A stretch of DNA of 8,454 nucleotides, from assembly GCA_900553265.1 (NCBI GenBank), contig USDD01000108.1, positions 1 to 8,454 on the forward strand, in the 5' to 3' direction. Below are positions 5,807 through 8,454 of this stretch, piece after piece. Position numbers and translations under genes: made by a program. Origin of the DNA: an uncultured Eubacteriales bacterium. GTDB lineage: Bacteria > Bacillota > Clostridia > Christensenellales > Aristaeellaceae. A model generated the notes under the pieces. The model did not search any database. It saw nothing but the letters and a program-made list of their open reading frames with translations, and was not told where the DNA came from. How positions within the stretch are numbered: position 1 is the stretch's first letter; each line of letters starts with the position of its first letter.

Positions 5807-7177
5807 ATGTCGAAAGAGAAAATTCCGTACAAAATCTACCTGGAAGAGTCCGAAATGCCCAAGGCGTGGTACAATCTGCGCGCGGATATGGTCAACAAGC
5901 CCGCGCCGCTGCTGAATCCCGGCACGCTGCAGCCCATGACGGCGGCGGAACTGGCCCCGGTGTTCTGCGAGGAGCTGATCCAGCAGGAGCTGGACGACGT
6001 CACGCCCTTCTTCGAAATTCCGCAGGAAATCCGCGAATACTATCGCATGTATCGCCCGTCGCCGCTGGTGCGCGCCTATCGGCTGGAGGAAAAGCTGCAG
6101 ACCCCCGCGAAGATCTATTACAAATTCGAGGGCAACAACACCAGCGGCAGCCACAAGCTCAATTCCGCCATCGCCCAGGCCTATTACGCCAGGAAGCAGG
6201 GCCTCAGGGGCGTGACCACCGAGACCGGCGCGGGCCAGTGGGGCACGGCGCTGAGCATGGCCTGTTCCTATTTCGATCTGGACTGCAAGGTCTACATGGT
6301 GAAGGTCTCCTACGAGCAGAAGCCCTTCCGCCGGGAGGTCATGCGGGTCTACGGCGCGTCGGTCACGCCCTCGCCGTCCATGGAGACCGAGGTCGGCCGC
6401 CGCATCCTCGCCGCCCATCCCGGCACCACGGGCAGTCTGGGCTGCGCCATCTCCGAGGCCGTGGAAAAGGCCACCACCACGCCGGGCTATCGCTACGTGC
6501 TGGGCAGCGTGCTCAACCAGGTGCTGCTGCATCAGTCGGTGATCGGTCTGGAGACCAAGGCTGCGCTGGACAAGTACGGAGTCAAGCCCGACGTCATCAT
6601 CGGCTGCGCCGGCGGCGGCTCCAATCTGGGCGGCCTGATCGCGCCGTTCATGGGCGAAAAGCTCCGGGGCAAGGCGGATTACCGCATCGTCGCCGTGGAG
6701 CCGGCCTCCTGCCCCAGCTTCACCCGCGGCAAATTCGCCTACGACTTCTGCGACACCGGCATGGTCTGCCCGCTGGCGAAGATGTACACGCTGGGCAGCG
6801 GCTTCATCCCCGCGCCCAACCATGCCGGCGGCCTGCGCTACCACGGCATGAGCTCGACCCTTTCCCAGCTGTATCACGACGGGCTGATGGAGGCGGTGTC
6901 CGTGCCCCAGACCGCCGTGTTCGAGGCGGCGGAGGAATTCGCCCGGGTGGAGGGCATTCTGCCCGCGCCGGAGAGCAGCCATGCCATCCGCGTGGCCATC
7001 GACGAGGCGGTGCGCTGCCGCGAGACCGGCGAGGAAAAGACCATCGTGTTCGGCCTGACCGGCACGGGATACTTCGACATGATGGCCTACGAGAAATTCC
7101 ACGACGGCAAGATGGACGACTACATCCCCACCGACGAGGAACTTCAGAAGAGCTTCGACAGCCTGCCGAAGGTCTGA
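5807..7177 (+). CDS. trpB: Tryptophan synthase beta chain, TrpB2 type
   Basis: A 456-aa PLP-dependent enzyme that should condense indole with serine to give tryptophan. PLP-binding and catalytic motifs are intact: the Schiff-base lysine K117 in GSHKLNS (114-120), the catalytic E139 in ETGAGQWG (139-146), and the phosphate-binding loop GGGSN (269-273). W145 in place of the usual His, and a length about 50 aa beyond classical TrpB, place it in the TrpB2 group, whose members often work without a dedicated TrpA. The ATG at 5807 is preceded by AAAGGAG with 9-base spacing. The frame stays open upstream to 5552, but that part is T-box leader and not protein. No trpA or other trp gene is in the window, so it stands alone under its own T-box. 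Codon use is very GC-rich (about 72% GC over 6601-6660). It may mainly salvage indole. Confidence 0.94.
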   Translation: MSKEKIPYKIYLEESEMPKAWYNLRADMVNKPAPLLNPGTLQPMTAAELAPVFCEELIQQELDDVTPFFEIPQEIREYYRMYRPSPLVRAYRLEEKLQTPAKIYYKFEGNNTSGSHKLNSAIAQAYYARKQGLRGVTTETGAGQWGTALSMACSYFDLDCKVYMVKVSYEQKPFRREVMRVYGASVTPSPSMETEVGRRILAAHPGTTGSLGCAISEAVEKATTTPGYRYVLGSVLNQVLLHQSVIGLETKAALDKYGVKPDVIIGCAGGGSNLGGLIAPFMGEKLRGKADYRIVAVEPASCPSFTRGKFAYDFCDTGMVCPLAKMYTLGSGFIPAPNHAGGLRYHGMSSTLSQLYHDGLMEAVSVPQTAVFEAAEEFARVEGILPAPESSHAIRVAIDEAVRCRETGEEKTIVFGLTGTGYFDMMAYEKFHDGKMDDYIPTDEELQKSFDSLPKV

Positions 7178-7185
7178 AAAGCATG

Positions 7186-7218
7186 AATGCCGCGGCGCGC
7201 ATCGCGCCGCGGCATTTT
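7186..7218 (+). terminator. Intrinsic terminator after trpB, in the convergent gap
   Basis: AATGCCGCGGCGCG (7186-7199) and CGCGCCGCGGCATT (7203-7216) form a perfect 14-bp stem with a CAT loop; T continues to 7218 and then ATATA. It ends trpB, whose stop is 9 bases upstream. On the minus strand the stem is followed by CATGCTTTTC, so it may also serve the converging HD-domain gene. Confidence 0.9.
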
Positions 7219-7230
7219 ATATAGATGAAA

Positions 7231-7734
7231 TCATTCCTCCGAAACGTGGAACATGGTCTGAAAGAGCTTAGAGCCGGTTCGGGTCTTGAAGATGTTCTTC
7301 AGCGTGGCGCGATTGGCGGCTTCCGAGTGCGCGCCCTCATAGGCGTTGACAAGGAAGTCGGCCTCCACCAGAATCTGATGGTCGTCGCCGTCGATGGGGG
7401 AGTAGGTGTGGTGATGGCCCACGAGCCACGCCACGCGCTCGATGAAGGCCTCGTCCCAGCCAAACTGGGGCAGCATCCGGCGCACCAGCGCGGGGCCTTC
7501 CTTCTCCTGAAGCGGGCCGGCGCAGGAGCCGTATTTTTCCAGACAGAGCCTGATGGCGATGTCGTGGACGATGGCCGCGGCCTCGAGGATTTCCCGGCGG
7601 CGAATGCCGGACATGCTCTCGCCGTCGGCGATGAGCGCGGCGTAGGCGTGCACCTTGGTGAAGTGCTGAATGCGCTCCGGGTCGGGATCGAAGTCCACCA
7701 TGGCAAAGAAGAGCTTTTGGAGCCGTTCGTTCAT
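7231..7734 (-). CDS. HD-domain protein, predicted phosphohydrolase
   Basis: A 167-aa soluble protein of the HD superfamily of metal-dependent phosphohydrolases. The metal ligands expected for the fold are visible: H29 in the first helix (KVHAYA), H57-D58 in AAAIVHDIAI, the His cluster GHHHTY (106-111), and D126 in ILVEADFLVNAY. Similar stand-alone HD proteins are common in Clostridia and mostly lack a known substrate; nucleotides or signalling nucleotides are possible. The ATG at 7734 has AGGGAG upstream, lying within the end of the previous gene, and starts two bases after that gene's TAA, so the two genes are very likely one operon. The frame is open far upstream (to 8424) but that region codes for the coiled-coil protein in another frame. 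Confidence 0.88.
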   Translation of the reverse strand: MNERLQKLFFAMVDFDPDPERIQHFTKVHAYAALIADGESMSGIRRREILEAAAIVHDIAIRLCLEKYGSCAGPLQEKEGPALVRRMLPQFGWDEAFIERVAWLVGHHHTYSPIDGDDHQILVEADFLVNAYEGAHSEAANRATLKNIFKTRTGSKLFQTMFHVSEE

Positions 7735-7736
7735 GA

Positions 7737-8276
7737 TTATTCTCCCTTCAGAAGGTCGCTGAACGTGATCTGCCGGTCGAGCACGTCGGGCTTTTTGTGC
7801 GCCCGGCGCTTGGGTGGCGTCTGCAGCTGCTCGATGAGCGTCTCCTTTTCGCGCAGGATGTCCTGATAGAGCCGCTCCTGCGCCAGCTGGTTCTGCTCCA
7901 GCTCGGCGTACTGCTTTTCCAACAGCCGCGCCTTCATCTCCCCGGCGGAAACGTCCTTTTCCGCGGCGATGCGGCGCTTTTCGGCCTGCTGCGCGCGATT
8001 TTCGGCGGCCTCGGCGCGGCGGTGCAGCTCGCTGAGCTGTGCGTCCAGCCGATCGCTCTCGGCGAATGCGTCCTCCAGGCGGCGGTTCAGCGCGGCGATT
8101 TCCCGCCGGCGGCGAACGTCGTCCATGCGCAGGCGATGCAGCTCGTCGTCGGCCTGCGCGCGATCGAGCAGCTCGGCCTCGCGCTGTTTCAGCCGCTCCT
8201 TCAGGCGAAGGCAGACGGCGGCCAGCCCGGCGCTGAGCGCGGCCAGCAGCGCCGAAAGGATGATCCAGACGGTCAA
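7737..8276 (-). CDS. Membrane-anchored coiled-coil protein of unknown function
   Basis: A 179-aa protein I do not recognise by family. Residues 2-22 (TVWIILSALLAALSAGLAAVC) form one hydrophobic helix, followed by basic residues, so the rest is probably cytoplasmic. Residues about 25-150 are rich in Glu, Arg, Ala, Leu and Gln with heptad-like spacing, typical of a long coiled coil. The C-terminus is basic and then ends in DRQITFSDLLKGE. I place the start at the TTG at 8276, because GGAGG lies 7 bases upstream and the hydrophobic helix begins right after it; the ATG at 8378 would add 34 residues encoded by the repeat. It is the first gene of a two-gene unit with the HD-domain protein. A scaffold or cell-envelope role is possible but not shown. 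Confidence 0.78.
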   Translation of the reverse strand: MTVWIILSALLAALSAGLAAVCLRLKERLKQREAELLDRAQADDELHRLRMDDVRRRREIAALNRRLEDAFAESDRLDAQLSELHRRAEAAENRAQQAEKRRIAAEKDVSAGEMKARLLEKQYAELEQNQLAQERLYQDILREKETLIEQLQTPPKRRAHKKPDVLDRQITFSDLLKGE

Positions 8277-8283
8277 GCTCGTT

Positions 8284-8294
8284 CCTCCAGTAAA
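8284..8294. repeat. 11-bp direct repeat flanking the tandem array, left copy
   Basis: CCTCCAGTAAA occurs here and again at 8442-8452, bracketing the two 71-bp units. On the minus strand this copy (TTTACTGGAGG) supplies the ribosome binding site of the coiled-coil gene. Confidence 0.75.
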
Positions 8295-8436
8295 GGCAAC
8301 ACCGCCCAATTCGGCGGTGCGTCTGGCGCTGTCTTTTCCGCCCTCTGCGGCATGCAGATTCCTCGGGCAACACCGCACAATTCGGCGGTGCGTCTGGCGA
8401 TATCTTTTCCGCCCTCTGCGGCATGCAGATTCCTCG
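8295..8436. repeat. Two tandem copies of a 71-bp unit
   Basis: Positions 8295-8365 and 8366-8436 are head-to-tail copies differing at three of 71 positions (8306/8377, 8329/8400 and 8331/8402). Each copy holds two short inverted repeats: CACCGC with GCGGTG around an AATTC core, and CTGC with GCAG around GGCAT. The array lies immediately upstream of the coiled-coil gene, in its probable 5' leader. There are no spacers, so it is not a CRISPR array. No transposase is in the window. A dispersed intergenic repeat element is the best guess. Confidence 0.85.
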
Positions 8437-8441
8437 ATTTA

Positions 8442-8452
8442 CCTCCAGTAAA
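8442..8452. repeat. 11-bp direct repeat flanking the tandem array, right copy
   Basis: The second CCTCCAGTAAA, identical to 8284-8294 and 158 bp from it. It is preceded by TTTA, so TTTAC and GTAAA also form a small inverted repeat here (8438-8452). Confidence 0.75.
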
Positions 8453-8454
8453 CC

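Noticed and set aside
5651..7102. A 483-residue open frame on the minus strand opposite trpB
   Set aside because: It is the antisense shadow of a GC-rich gene: low-complexity, rich in His, Gly, Ala and Arg, with no domain and no RBS. trpB on the other strand has complete family motifs.
5671..7224. A 517-residue open frame on the plus strand in another frame of trpB
   Set aside because: The composition is Arg/Gly/His/Pro-rich, typical of a frame-shifted GC-rich gene, and it runs through the T-box leader.
8295..8436. Possible CRISPR array
   Set aside because: There are only two units, 71 bp long and directly abutting, with no variable spacers and no cas genes.

Overview
The window looks like chromosomal DNA from a fairly GC-rich member of the Bacillota, most likely Clostridia. 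The reasons are a tRNA-sensing T-box leader, a cobalamin riboswitch with an intrinsic terminator, strong GGAGG-type ribosome binding sites, compact intrinsic terminators and near-consensus sigma-A promoters. I cannot name the genus. Base composition is uneven: about 33-37% GC at the left edge (121-240) against about 72% inside the trpB gene (6601-6660).

Layout: (1) 1-53 holds what looks like the last bases of a 5S rRNA followed by its intrinsic terminator, so an rRNA operon probably ends here on the + strand. (2) 113-1861, minus strand, carries two serine hydrolases: a patatin-like phospholipase and, downstream of it, an alpha/beta hydrolase (esterase type). A good promoter lies at 1902-1930. 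(3) 2105-4940, minus strand, is a three-gene ABC importer (binding protein, FecCD permease, ATPase). Its leader at 4969-5348 contains a promoter, a cobalamin riboswitch and a terminator, so it is called a vitamin B12/corrinoid importer, btuFCD. (4) 5458-7218, plus strand, is a promoter, a T-box leader with a UGG (Trp) specifier, and a stand-alone TrpB2-type tryptophan synthase beta chain, ended by a 14-bp hairpin terminator. (5) 7231-8276, minus strand, is a two-gene unit: a membrane-anchored coiled-coil protein (TTG start) and an HD-domain phosphohydrolase, converging on trpB. (6) 8284-8452 holds two tandem copies of a 71-bp unit flanked by 11-bp direct repeats, immediately upstream of the coiled-coil gene.

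The most informative part is 4941-5806. This 866-bp stretch has no gene but holds two divergent riboregulators back to back. On the minus strand the B12 riboswitch should stop btuFCD transcription when cobalamin is plentiful. On the plus strand the Trp T-box should allow trpB transcription only when tRNA-Trp is uncharged. Both predictions can be read at base level: B12 box and P1 helix for the first; specifier, antiterminator and discriminator-matching bulge for the second. I see no clearly new multi-gene system. The best leads are the T-box-controlled orphan TrpB2, the tandem 71-bp repeat, a binding protein without a lipobox, and some hairpins that no gene explains.
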